Assembly: GCA_963930775.1 (NCBI GenBank)
Contig: OZ005693.1
Coordinates: forward strand, 8,802,006-8,866,005
Direction: 5' to 3'
DNA: 64,000 bases
Source: Cliona cf. orientalis
Taxonomy: Eukaryota; Porifera; Demospongiae; Clionaida; Clionaidae
Positions 1 through 9,660 of the stretch are shown piece after piece (position 1 is the first letter of the stretch; each line of letters opens with the position of its first letter). The notes below the pieces were generated by a model. That model made no database searches and was not told the DNA's origin. It saw only the letters and a program-made list of their open reading frames with translations. A program made the position numbers and the translations under genes.

Positions 1-133
1 CTTACAACTATACTAGTCCCATGATACTTGATATAATGCAGACCAGATAGAAGCAGGTTCTCTGTTTACTTAGAATTGTTTTTACTATATTTTCTGTCTG
101 CCAGGAGTGATATATACAGGGTAACATGTACTA

Positions 134-298
134 GTTAATGCACCGTAGCGAGTACTCTACGGAAATTATTGCACGAGGGGGTAGGTCGAGAAGTTCATAT
201 AGCACAAGGCGCAGCCGAGTGCTATATGAAACTTCGAGACCTACCCCCGAGTGCAATAATTTCCGTAGAGTACGAGCGTATATATACGGTGCATTAAC
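134..298. repeat. Foldback (inverted-repeat) element
   Basis: Two arms of about 70 nt are inverted copies separated by a short loop near 206-220. The left arm begins gttaatgcaccgta and the right arm ends tacggtgcattaac. Both arms carry the same block around ctctacggaaattattgcac and a gggggtaggtc block. No coding capacity is convincing. It is probably a small non-autonomous DNA element. Confidence 0.75.
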
Positions 299-369
299 TG
301 GTTTGTAGTATGGGATCAGAAATTTAAAAGTTCCGGGGTCACGTTTGCTTTTGAAAAAAGGCAAGCAAA

Positions 370-713
370 ATGGCTGAGTGTAGCTCTACTTTCATAGCTC
401 CCCATAGCGAGAAAGAAGAAAACACTGAACTTATAAACGGCTGCATAGCGAAAGGAGTTTGGGAGAAGATTACAAGCAGCGAAGAGTATAAGAAGGTCGA
501 TAGTATGGAGCTGGAGGAACTCAAAGCTTATCTCGCCGATGATCCCAGCGAGGGCTAGGTTCCTCGTCAAGCCATCCTTCGGGACAGAAGCTGGGATCAT
601 CGGTGAGATAAGCTTCGAGTTCCTCCAGCTCCATACTATCGACCTTCTTATACTCTTCGCTGCTTGTAATCTTCTCCCAAACTCCTTTTGCTATGCAGCC
701 ATTTATAAGTTCG
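370..713. repeat. Foldback carrying an inverted copy of a coding-like segment
   Basis: Arms of about 122 nt lie at 428-549 and about 590-713 and are near-perfect inverted copies. Read on plus, the left arm gives an acidic peptide containing ELINGCIAKGVWEKI and EEYKKVDSMELEEL. The right arm read on minus gives almost the same peptide. An open frame of 62 codons starts at 370. Either a piece of a gene was captured and inverted, or the open frame is incidental. I recognise no domain. Confidence 0.7.
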
Positions 714-914
714 AGCCCTCCCAAGAAGAAACTAGTTCATTTGAATTGGTGAGATGGACTTTTGGCTGCTTTTTTGCTGCTCAGTACTCAATATCAATCT
801 TGGCAATTCTTAATATGCTGCCTTTTTGCTGTTCACTACTCAATATAAATCATGATTCTCAATTTGCTGCTTTTTTGCTGTTCAATACTCCAGATCAGTC
901 ATGACAATTGTCCA

Positions 915-1028
915 CAGTGCTCTATTTTCCCTAATTGGCATGACAGTGCTCTATTTTCCAACCACGTACAGTGCTCTATTTTCCCAATTAGGGAAAATAG
1001 AGCACTGTGGTTGGAAAATAGAGCACTG
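915..1028. repeat. Palindromic cluster of a 16-mer
   Basis: The 16-mer cagtgctctattttcc occurs in direct orientation at 915-930, 944-959 and 969-984. Its reverse complement occurs at 992-1007 and 1013-1028. The centre (cccaattaggg) is itself palindromic, so the transcript could fold into a long hairpin. No gene is seen here. Confidence 0.8.
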
Positions 1029-1618
1029 TGGTTTTACATGTAGTACAGTATGGTATTTAGAGTAACAGTTTTTCCTTTCATGTGTATGGCTTCCATACTA
1101 CAAAGTCACATATTACTATCGGTTAACAATGCTAGAATAATTTATATTGATAACTGTGGTCAGCATTATGTGAAGAGTCATGAGACTGATAGAGGTAGCA
1201 AGTGCAACTGAGATAACCCATTTTAGGTCAAAATGACCCACTCATTTTTGCAGCGCGCGCACGCATGCAAACCCAATTGCATGTCCTCCCCCCTCTCCAG
1301 CTTTCTTCACCCTTCTATATTGATACTTTGTTATCATCACATGATGCACACCAACAGCATCAGGACCCTGTGACCTGCTTGCTTAATTCAAGTGCCATAT
1401 CAGATTCCACATGAAAAATTGCAAAAACAAGCTAATTGTAGAGTATATAGCTAGGCCTCAGGACATCGATCTGTTATAGTTACTCATTAATTCCCTGTAA
1501 TTTTTCCAACCAACGTAAACTTTCCCATTATTTATCATCAAATTGATGTCTAAAGAGCTTTATTCTACTGTCATCATTGATTGTAGCTGTCAACAGAGTG
1601 ACTCAGATGATAAAATGC
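1029..1618. other. Gene-free stretch
   Basis: This is AT-rich non-coding sequence with short tagct and catgcat runs. I see no open frame, RNA gene or repeat structure in it. Confidence 0.5.
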
Positions 1619-1878
1619 ACTGGCGTAAGAAGCAGGGGGGCTGGGGGGGCTGTAGCCCCCCCATCTTGTCAACCAAGTGGGCCTAAACCTAGGAAGATAT
1701 TTATTCTACTAGGCCTTGACATCTTCAGATTTGTGATGTAAAGTCTACTTTACAGCCAAATTAGCATAATAATGGGCATGGTTTGAAGGCGTACGTGTGA
1801 TCCAAAAAAATTTTTGCACGCTTTGCACGCAATTTTATTTACAGCCCCCCTGTTCAAAAACATCTTCTTACGCCACTG
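1619..1878. mobile_element. MITE-like TIR element (tggcgtaagaag termini)
   Basis: The left end reads actggcgtaagaag followed by a G-rich block. The right end is the inverted copy, cttcttacgccactg, preceded by a C-rich block. The element is about 260 bp with no coding capacity. Its TIRs are about 14 nt. Confidence 0.75.
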
Positions 1879-2043
1879 AAATGTTAGTTATCATGCCAGT
1901 ATGAAACTGAATCATGTCCATGTTTTGATGTACAATCCTTATGTGTTTGTTAAATATGTGCGTAAACAGGCTATATTTTGCACAAATTCAGTGCTGTCAC
2001 TGTGGGATAGATAGTCTAAATTATCCACTGTCGCGAGTTCATA

Positions 2044-2410
2044 AGGCCATACCAACTTGATGTTTTGTTTCTCGGACAAACAGGAGCTGGAAACAGACCA
2101 GGGTGGTCGGCATGAAAATAAAAAAAAATAATTAACAGGAGGTGTGGCCTAGTAAATCGTGAGCATCACCAGTCCACAGACAGCCAGCTATCATTTTTTT
2201 TAGTGAAACCTTGCATTCTAGAGCAGTTTTGATGATCGTTTAGCTTACAGCATTATCAGTAGCAGACCTTTCTAGTGAGTAGCTAGCTACTCCTGGCCTA
2301 TCACTATTATAATGTGAGGAATGTTAATTAAAAAAAATTTTTTTTTTTTAAATCAGCCAAAAACAGACCCGCCAAATCCGAGAAACAAAAAATTAACTTG
2401 GTATGGCCTA
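2044..2410. mobile_element. MITE-like TIR element (aggccataccaa termini)
   Basis: The left terminus (2044-2078) starts aggccataccaact and continues through ttgtttctcgga. The right terminus (2377-2410) is its imperfect inverted copy. The TIRs are about 33 nt and the element about 367 bp. No protein is encoded. Confidence 0.75.
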
Positions 2411-2702
2411 ACTTAGTCTCGCACACCTGGGTGTGACATTTAACAGAACTGCTTAGTGCATGCATGCATGCACTGTAAAAATAAATCTGTTACTTTGAAC
2501 CAGAGAACCGAAAAGTCCAGCACTCTGTGTGTGTGGCTTCGTGCATGGTAGCTATAGGTGCAGTTTGGCCACCAGGCGATGTGAAACTGCAATTAGAGTC
2601 TATTACCTCCAATCCCATGACTTCCCTGCTTTATATAGCTAGCTATCTTGAGGTGAGTGAAACGTGTTTTGCGTAGTAGCCTTCTGCGGCTCGGACCACT
2701 AA

Positions 2703-2746
2703 CCGAGTCCACAATACGATAGACTAAGTAGCTATTGTGGACTCGG
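2703..2746. repeat. Short hairpin
   Basis: ccgagtccacaata at 2703-2716 pairs with tattgtggactcgg at 2733-2746 across a 16 nt loop. It may be a minimal TIR element or a chance structure. The surrounding 2411-3080 has no recognised gene. Confidence 0.55.
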
Positions 2747-3080
2747 CTATAGTAGTATATTATATAAATCACTCACCTTTGTATGCTCGGAAATATAATG
2801 AGCCTTATTGTCGATTCCAAATCACTAAAAGAGCCGATATTCTGCGATCAGTTAGCTGTAGTTAATTGGGGCGAGCCTGAGCGAGTATATATATATAAAC
2901 AATACCGCGAATGTAACTGAATAAATTGAAGCCTGAAGTAGCGGATGGCCGGGCAAGTAGTGATGACACTCTGACTGACTCCTGAGGGACCGCCCGAGGA
3001 ATGGCCACTCCTCTAATCTTCGTATTTGTGATCGAATCAGCGCAGCACTAAGTGCTGTACGCGCGTATAGTACATATATA

Positions 3081-3200
3081 ATTGGGGCGAGCCTGAGCGA
3101 GCCCCACATAAACGGTACAGCTATGTGCGGATTTTATATTATTGGGGCGAGCCTGAGCGAGCCCCACATTAACGGTACAGCCATGCGCGAATTTTATATT
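3081..3200. repeat. Two tandem 60-bp units
   Basis: A 60 bp unit starting attggggcgagcctgagcga is repeated head to tail at 3081-3140 and 3141-3200. A partial copy of its start lies near 2864-2885. Inverted pieces of the same motif (aggctcgcccc) occur near 3750 and 4360, linking it to the larger duplication that follows. Confidence 0.8.
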
Positions 3201-3220
3201 ATGTATTATATATTATATAT

Positions 3221-4397
3221 GGTACGTCCGTCACGCGAAATTATATACCCAGTGATCTCTACGGACATAAACGCGAAATATTCTATTGCGCATTCTCATG
3301 CCTGAGACACGGGCCGTATATACGTCGTTCTGATTTAGCGAATTGCAAATTTACACTCGTGCTTGTGTTGATCAAGCTAATAATATACCGTACGCGTACC
3401 ACGCCGTAGAAGGCTCCAAAGGAGGAAGGAGCGAGGCAGAGCCTCGTTATCAGCTCAACAGCGCAAGGATCAGGTATTAAAGAACGCGATAAAGATAGAC
3501 TAGACGTGCTGCTCACTGATGACTCTGATAACAGAGGCAATTAATCTTTTTTTCAGTATTGACTGCCAGTTGGCACTGTCTGTCCGATTGTTTGCTTGGA
3601 TCTGTATCAGTGGTCTTCAAGATCTATCATGCTATAGCCTCGTAGCTACCCAGGGCCTGGGTACCGGGTACGAGGCTAATCGTGCTATGGCTTTATTAAA
3701 GTTTTCTAGTCGCAGCTCAGCTAGACATTCCGTGGCAGAGGCTCAGCTCAGGCTCGCCCCAAACAGGCCCTGCATGACACTAGTATAATAATATTATTAT
3801 CCAGGTATATACGTCGGTCACGCGAAATATAATATTATGTCCAGTTATGGCTCTATGGACATAAGCGCGAAATATTCTATAGCGCATTCTCATGTCTGGA
3901 CTACGGGCCGTATATACGCCGTTCTAATTTAGCGAATTGAAAATTTACACTCGTGCATGCATGTAGCTAGCTAGCCAGCTACCTACCAAGCTATATCATG
4001 TATATCGTATCGCGCAGGGGTCCAAAGGAGGAGAGAGCGAGACAGAGCTCGCCGTCAGCTCAACAGTGCAAGGACCAGCTAAGAACGCGATAAAGATAGA
4101 CGTGTTGCTAACTGACTCTGACAATAGAGGCAGCTATTAGCTAAAATTTAAATTTTCTCTTGACTGTTGGCAGACACTATGACACTATGTGAGGGAACTA
4201 TCATGCAGCTGTATAGGCATAGCTACATGGCACTATGAGACTGTTATTGTCTGCTTGGACTCATATGTGTCTGTGGTCTTCATGATCTAGCTACTGTTAA
4301 AGTAGTTCAATTTCGAGTCTCAGCTACTCAGTGACAGATACTTTCAGAGGCTCAGCTCAGGCTCGCCCCAAACAGGCCCTGCATGACACTAGTATAT
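3221..4397. repeat. Tandem duplication of a ~0.57-0.59 kb unit
   Basis: Unit 1 is about 3221-3786 and unit 2 about 3806-4397. Both start near gtcacgcgaaat, both contain gcgcattctcatg and gggccgtatatacg, and both end with the same ctcgccccaaacaggccctg block followed by catgacactagtat. They have diverged by substitutions and small indels. No coding function was recognised. Confidence 0.8.
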
Positions 4398-4568
4398 GTA
4401 CTACATTGTCATATTATATTATATATACCGTCGGTCATTCCGTATATCTGCATGTTCTAATAGAACGTTTTACAATATTTCACATCCACGTAACTCGTCA
4501 GAATGTGTTGCCATGTGACTGTAGTCAGCGGCGTGCTCAATGTTACAAGCCGGCCAGTCGAATCGAGT

Positions 4569-6901
4569 TAGCCTCGTCCCCAGGCCCCTCCCAACGCGGG
4601 GAGAAGGGCCTGGTACACACCGATTGCGCATGCGCCAATTTGTACCCAGATCTAGATCCTCCCGGCTCCACCATCCAATCAGCTCCTCCTGTGGAGAGAT
4701 CGACCTGGCCATTGCTGAGGGCCAGGGATCATTCTAACTTGAACTACTTTGTTATTTATACTTTTATTTTTCTTCCTCTTCATAATATTGTTCACTGTAA
4801 CACGTATACATGACTACTAAATTTAATTCCTGCTGAGAATCTGGGTACATCGTATATTCCCGTAAAATATTCAGTAAACTAAATATTAATAATAATAATA
4901 ATTTTAATGACAATAAAGGCCAGGAAGCCCATTAGTCACAATATCATAGTACAATTACCGGTATTTATAGTGATGAAACAATACTTCTGCGATGTTCAAA
5001 AGCACATGACACATATTTACTAAAAATGTATGTTAGCTAGATGCGTATCAGTTGCTGCTGATTCAGAGATGAATCTCCATTTGTCCACGTTGTTTAGGTG
5101 GGGGAAGGCAGGGTTGAGGAGTGAGGAATAATTAAGAAATGCACTTTTCTCTTGCGTTGTGTCATACAGGCTACAGTCAAAAAGGAAATGACATTCATCT
5201 TCCACTAGGCTGTTTTGGCAGAACCAACAGTAGCGTTCCTCAGCTGGGATTGGTGTTGGCAGGTTATATCTACCAATTTCAATCCTAAGGGGATGTGTGC
5301 TTGTTCTTAGTCTTGCGACGGGTAGCTACTCTCATATGTGGTGGTAGATTTAGATAGCTCTCACTTTTGAATTCTTTTTTGATTAGTTTGTAGGTTCTTA
5401 GCTTCCCTGTTGTCTCTCTGAGATCGGATTGCCAATTTTGTTTGTACTGGTCTGTGAGTCTCTCTGCTAGTTCCGTACATATCTGTTGGGGGTCCACAAT
5501 AGCTGGGTTCAACCAGACATAGGAGAGGCCTGTACTGTCCAGGATTTGTTTGATGAAGTTTGCCCATGGGAGTGAGCTATTTGTGGCCAGACTGCAAGCA
5601 TCTTTCACTATAGTGGTGAGACGGTCCAGTCGCTGTGGACACTCAGCCAAAACCTGATCATTTGCACTTTACGTCTTATCACAAGAGGATATCGACCCAG
5701 TTCGCCATAGCATGCCAGGTTTGTTGTGGTTTTTGGAAGACCTAGTGCAAACTTGCAGAATTTTCTATGTATGATCTCCAGTTCTTCAGCATGTGGCGTA
5801 ATGTGCCAATTACCGACAGGTATCAACTATCGGAAGTACGGGTATCGATTATCGACATAGGGCCTTAGTATAGGCAGTGGGTGTGGCGCGTTTAATAATA
5901 ACTTCGCGTGGTCGATCGCGACTCGCTTCTGTGCTTCAGGCTGGACTTTTGAAGGTAAGTTTTGCTTCATTTGTGATAAAATGACCCTCATAGTGTCTTA
6001 CTTTCTCAATACAGGGGCAAAGACGCGATGGTGCCGTTCCCGAGGCGCTTCTGCCAGGATTGAAAAAACGATAAAGATCGAACAAGCTCACCTATATATG
6101 AACATGAAGTTGTCTCAGTAGTTAGAGCTCATGATTATGCACCTGCTAATATTTTTTTATATAATTTTCTTACTCTTGGATTGCATGCACTGTGATGACA
6201 AAGCTCCAAGTGACGATAATTGATTGTATTGAAAGTATACGGTGTTCCGATAATACGTACCGACTGTTGATAATTGGCATTCGCAATTATAAGCTAAAAT
6301 TGCCATTGCAGACGTATTTTGATCGGCAGCCCCCTGAGACTTTAGGTACTTGTAGCCCTGGCGACCCCCTACCTTTTGGTCCAAATAGTTCAGGCGATGT
6401 TCCTAAGCAACAGCACACGCGGGAGAAAACCGTATGTCGATAATTGGCACTTTACGCTGCATGTCCCCAGATTTCGCTGCCATACTCTGCAACCGGCTTG
6501 ACAAGGGTATCGAACAAGTGACAAAGTAGGCTTGGTTTTGGAAAAGACAGTTTGGAGGCTCCCCGCATTAGTGCGAAAAGGGCCTTACTGGTTTGATTAG
6601 CCAATGTGGTAATGGGTAACTTATTGGAGCCATTTTCTGTTATTTAAGATTACGTCATCCTTTCTTTCTGCTCGCGTATGGCCAAGGAACGCACGACGCT
6701 AGTTCAAACAGTTTGTTCGAGCAGTTGGCTGGCCAGCGAAAGCAAAAAGACTTACCCTGGCACCTGTTTGAGCAAACGATCGAATTGCCACGCAGTAAGC
6801 TATAGTATATGGACAATTTTACAGAAAATCTACGGATAAAGTGACGCATGCGCAGTCGGGCCCTTCTCCCCGCGTTGGGAGGGGCCTGGGGACGAGGCTA
6901 G
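4569..6901. mobile_element. 2.3 kb element with 42-nt perfect TIRs
   Basis: The left end (about 4569-4610) reads tagcctcgtccccaggcc followed by cctcccaacgcgggg. The right end (about 6859-6900) is its exact inverted copy. The similarity continues inward weakly through a tgcgcatgcg block. Inside lie a dead LINE fragment and another possible TIR pair (about 5801 and 6450, gtgccaatta), so the element is nested or composite. A hairpin at 7801-7883 and a fragment at about 49480 carry the same terminal motif. No transposase was found. Confidence 0.65.
4888..5826 (-). mobile_element. Dead LINE (non-LTR retrotransposon) 3' end
   Basis: Minus-strand frames encode the C-terminal part of a non-LTR retrotransposon ORF2. 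One piece has EIIHRKFCKFALGLPKTTTN (5608-5826), a middle piece spans 5285-5650, and a terminal MEDECHFLFDC zinc-knuckle-like motif lies at 5020-5205. The pieces are in different frames, so the copy is broken. The low-coordinate end has a run of att repeats (4888-4903), as expected for a microsatellite-type LINE tail. The reverse-transcriptase and endonuclease domains are absent (5' truncation). Confidence 0.75.
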
Positions 6902-6933
6902 TATCACTAGATAGGCGGTCATACATACATTGG

Positions 6934-7357
6934 CGTATTTTAAGAAATATTGCCCTTAGACCTAAAGGGAAGATTTTACGCCAGTGTTTCCTTTAGACCT
7001 AAAGGGGAGATTTTACGCCACGCTCGCCGTTTTGTACATAGCGGGGACATTTTACGCAAGGTACTTTGGCGCATATCTGCCCTTGTGTTTGAACGTTATT
7101 ATAATATTATAAAGGGAAGATTATACGCCAACCATATGAGTGGCGTAAAAGCTTCTCTTTATGATACTGAACAAACACAAGGGCGAGTTTATGCGCCGCG
7201 ATCTCGGCCGTTCTTAGCGGGGCTGAGCATGCGCAAAGTATCCTACTGAGTGGCGTAAAAGCTTCTCTTTATGATACTGAACAAACACAAGGGCGAGTTT
7301 ATGCGCCACAAATTCGGCCGTTCTTAGCGGGGCTGAGTATGCGCGAAGGATCCTACT
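6934..7357. repeat. Array of ttttacgcca-type repeats with a 110-bp tandem duplication
   Basis: Positions 7138-7247 and 7248-7357 are near-identical 110 bp copies starting gagtggcgtaaaagcttctc and ending tcctact. The flank 6934-7137 contains several related blocks in which gattttacgcca recurs after cctttagacc. It is a degraded MITE or satellite cluster. The 99-codon open frame across it is not a credible gene. Confidence 0.75.
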
Positions 7358-7778
7358 TTTGTTTTAAGCATTTAATATTTGTGGGTGGAGCTGAGCATGC
7401 GCAGACGTTCAATTTTTGGCGCATTAAAGCTATGAAGCTGCTGAATTAAGATCTTGTGTCAGTTCTTCCTCCTCGGGAGCGATTTTCAGCTAAAACCTGC
7501 TTCTTTAGAAGCAAAAATCCAGTCATAGTGTTCATCCAAAAGAATAAAAGGCAAACAAGGTGTCACTGACAAGAGTGCAACATTTGGGCCCCCAGACAAG
7601 AAATTTATGAGCACTTTACAACTCCTTTGCTGGACAGTGACGATGATTTTGAATTCCCGCCTCCTTCCAAAAAAGTGAAAGAGGATGATAGAGAAAAAAA
7701 GGAAAGTAGTTGAAGTATTGTATTCTGTAACATCCAGTAACCGCGAAAATAAGCGATCCTTTTCTCACAGGCAGATTA

Positions 7779-7907
7779 CGTATGTAGTTTAATTAAACAA
7801 GCCTCGTCCCCAGGCCACTCCCGCCTTTTCAATATTGCATGCGCGCAACATTGAAAAGGCGGGAGTGGCCTGGGAACGAGGCTATAATTAAACTACGTAT
7901 GTTCTCA
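7779..7907. repeat. Large hairpin with gcctcgtccccaggcc termini
   Basis: The core palindrome is 7801-7883: gcctcgtccccaggcc plus actcccgccttttcaat pairs with its inverted copy around a catgcgcgc loop. The flanks also pair (tacgtatgtagtttaatt on the left with its inverse on the right), so the full foldback is about 129 nt. It shares its terminal motif with the 2.3 kb element at 4569-6901. Confidence 0.8.
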
Positions 7908-7929
7908 CGGGCAAATTACGTACGTAGGA

Positions 7930-8573
7930 TCCGTAGTTTAGCCGGAAATATTGGCGGGAATAACAAAAAAAAATCGCTGTTGCAAGAATATTAGCGGATT
8001 TAAATTTGGCGGTTCGGTACGGGATCGCCATAATCATGTATTATTATAATATTATGTGAGTAGGAAATTTTGCAGATTTTTAATTTGGCGGTTGTAATAT
8101 AGTAGTGATGTCAAACATTGGCTGGATTCGCTAAAATTTTTCTCCTCATATTTATATCAGTGACATGGCACAAATGATATGTAAGTTTGCGCATCCTGTA
8201 GATCCAATGGTGAGGCACCCAGACCACTTACAGGGTAAGTTTGGGTGCTGAACATGATGGTTTACATAGTTTTTCTCTTTAAAGACAAGTTTTTCTGACT
8301 TTGTGCAATGTGGACTTTCAGAACTACCATTACTTGTAATAGACCAATTATGCCATATTTTGTATTGCTTACTCTGGAGAATGTTGACATGAATTAACCC
8401 AGGATTCAGACATAAATATGGAATTAATATAGGTCATATACATATCAGAGTGATCAGCTATACCTACTCTACACACTGGTGCAGAGTAATAATGCTAATG
8501 ATGAAGTGAATTTTTTGCCCTGACATCCCTACATATAGACCGCCAAACCGCCAAATTTTCCGGCTATACGGTA
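7930..8573. mobile_element. TIR element next to the first fascin-like pseudogene
   Basis: The left end ccgtagtttagccggaaa and the right end (inverse of ccgtatagccggaaaattt) form imperfect TIRs of about 24 nt around about 640 bp of non-coding DNA. The element stops about 30 bp before the promoter region of the adjacent pseudogene. Confidence 0.65.
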
Positions 8574-8727
8574 TGTACTACTTAGTAATCTGTCTCTTTT
8601 ACAACGGATCAAGCTCAAGCTGGCTAGATGCAGTGTGTCCATCATCGATCGCAGTCCATCAAGCACAGAGAATCTCAAACAAGCTACATATAGCTACACG
8701 GTGACAGTAGTCATTAATTGTAGAACG

Positions 8728-9660
8728 ATGTCCAAAATAACCACTGCACTGCTGCTCACTCTTCTCTTCTGCTTCTGCAACTGCCGTGGAGTTGATCAGT
8801 TGACTTCGCTACTATCATGCCCAGCGACACCACCCAAGGTTTGCACACCTTTCAAGTAGTGCAGGATTTAATATTTTAGAGGGCCCTGCATATGCAAGCT
8901 TTTTTTTCTAATCTCAACTTTGGGGTGGTCCCCTTGGAATTAGCCCTCCCCTGCTCCTTGAATTATGGCACTGGACATTTGCCTCCTATATAGCTCGGGA
9001 GAGATACCAGAATCAAACAACAATGGCGTTCATAGTATTGATAGCATGTGCTTGCATGGCTTCAGTGGCTCTAGAAGGGGGGAGGGAACGTGCCCCTGGT
9101 GCCCCCCTGCTTCCACCATCTATGCAATATACTATTTTAGCTATAAATTTGAAATGTTGTCAATGAACGTATTTTGCAGGAACCTTTTGATGTCTACTTG
9201 CTCGATATGTCCAACTACTAGTTTGTCAGCGTAATCCCAGCCTGTCACGGTTAGGCATTCCACTAAATGCATCGGTTCAGTAAAGGACAAACCTGATACT
9301 GACAGCAAATTCAAGCTCTACCTACTCTCCAACGGCAAAGCTGCCCTACAAGCCAACAATGGTAAATACCTCAGCCGCATCGCCTATGGCAGTAATGCTT
9401 TCGATAATTTCAACTACGTCCAACCTATCAAAGATACTGCTGACTACTTCAGTCAATTCGAATTCGACTATGCAGCAGAGGAAGGACCCTTTGAAAACCT
9501 CGGTACCATCGTATTCAAGGCTGACAATGGTCGCTATGTGGCTCCCTCTGGTGGCACAACCATCAAACCCTTGGCTCACGACCCATACAAGTTTCTTCTT
9601 ATGCCTGCCAGGATTACAGCTAAAAAGCAGGTCATGCCTCAATACTACGGAGGGTGGTAA
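8728..9660 (+). pseudogene. Secreted fascin-like beta-trefoil protein, broken copy (unit 0)
   Basis: Exon 1 (8728-8838) encodes the family leader: hydrophobic signal peptide LLLTLLFCFCNC and then a short SCP segment. Exon 2 (9180-9660) is colinear with the intact paralogues, for example that at 34832-35664. Two lesions are visible. An in-frame TAG at 9219-9221 stands where paralogues have CAG (Gln). About 20 nt later there is a net 1-nt insertion before the conserved STKCIG segment. The rest stays open to TAA at 9660 in the shifted frame. The upstream region matches the paralogues but the TATA segment is missing. A readthrough or re-initiated product cannot be excluded; pseudogene is the better reading. 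Confidence 0.85.

Noticed and set aside
3221-4397. Tandem repeats as a CRISPR-like array or satellite
   Set aside because: Only two long units, no regular short repeat-spacer pattern, and the genome is eukaryotic.
6950-7249. A 99-codon frame across the ttttacgcca repeats
   Set aside because: Built from short tandem repeats; no independent coding evidence.
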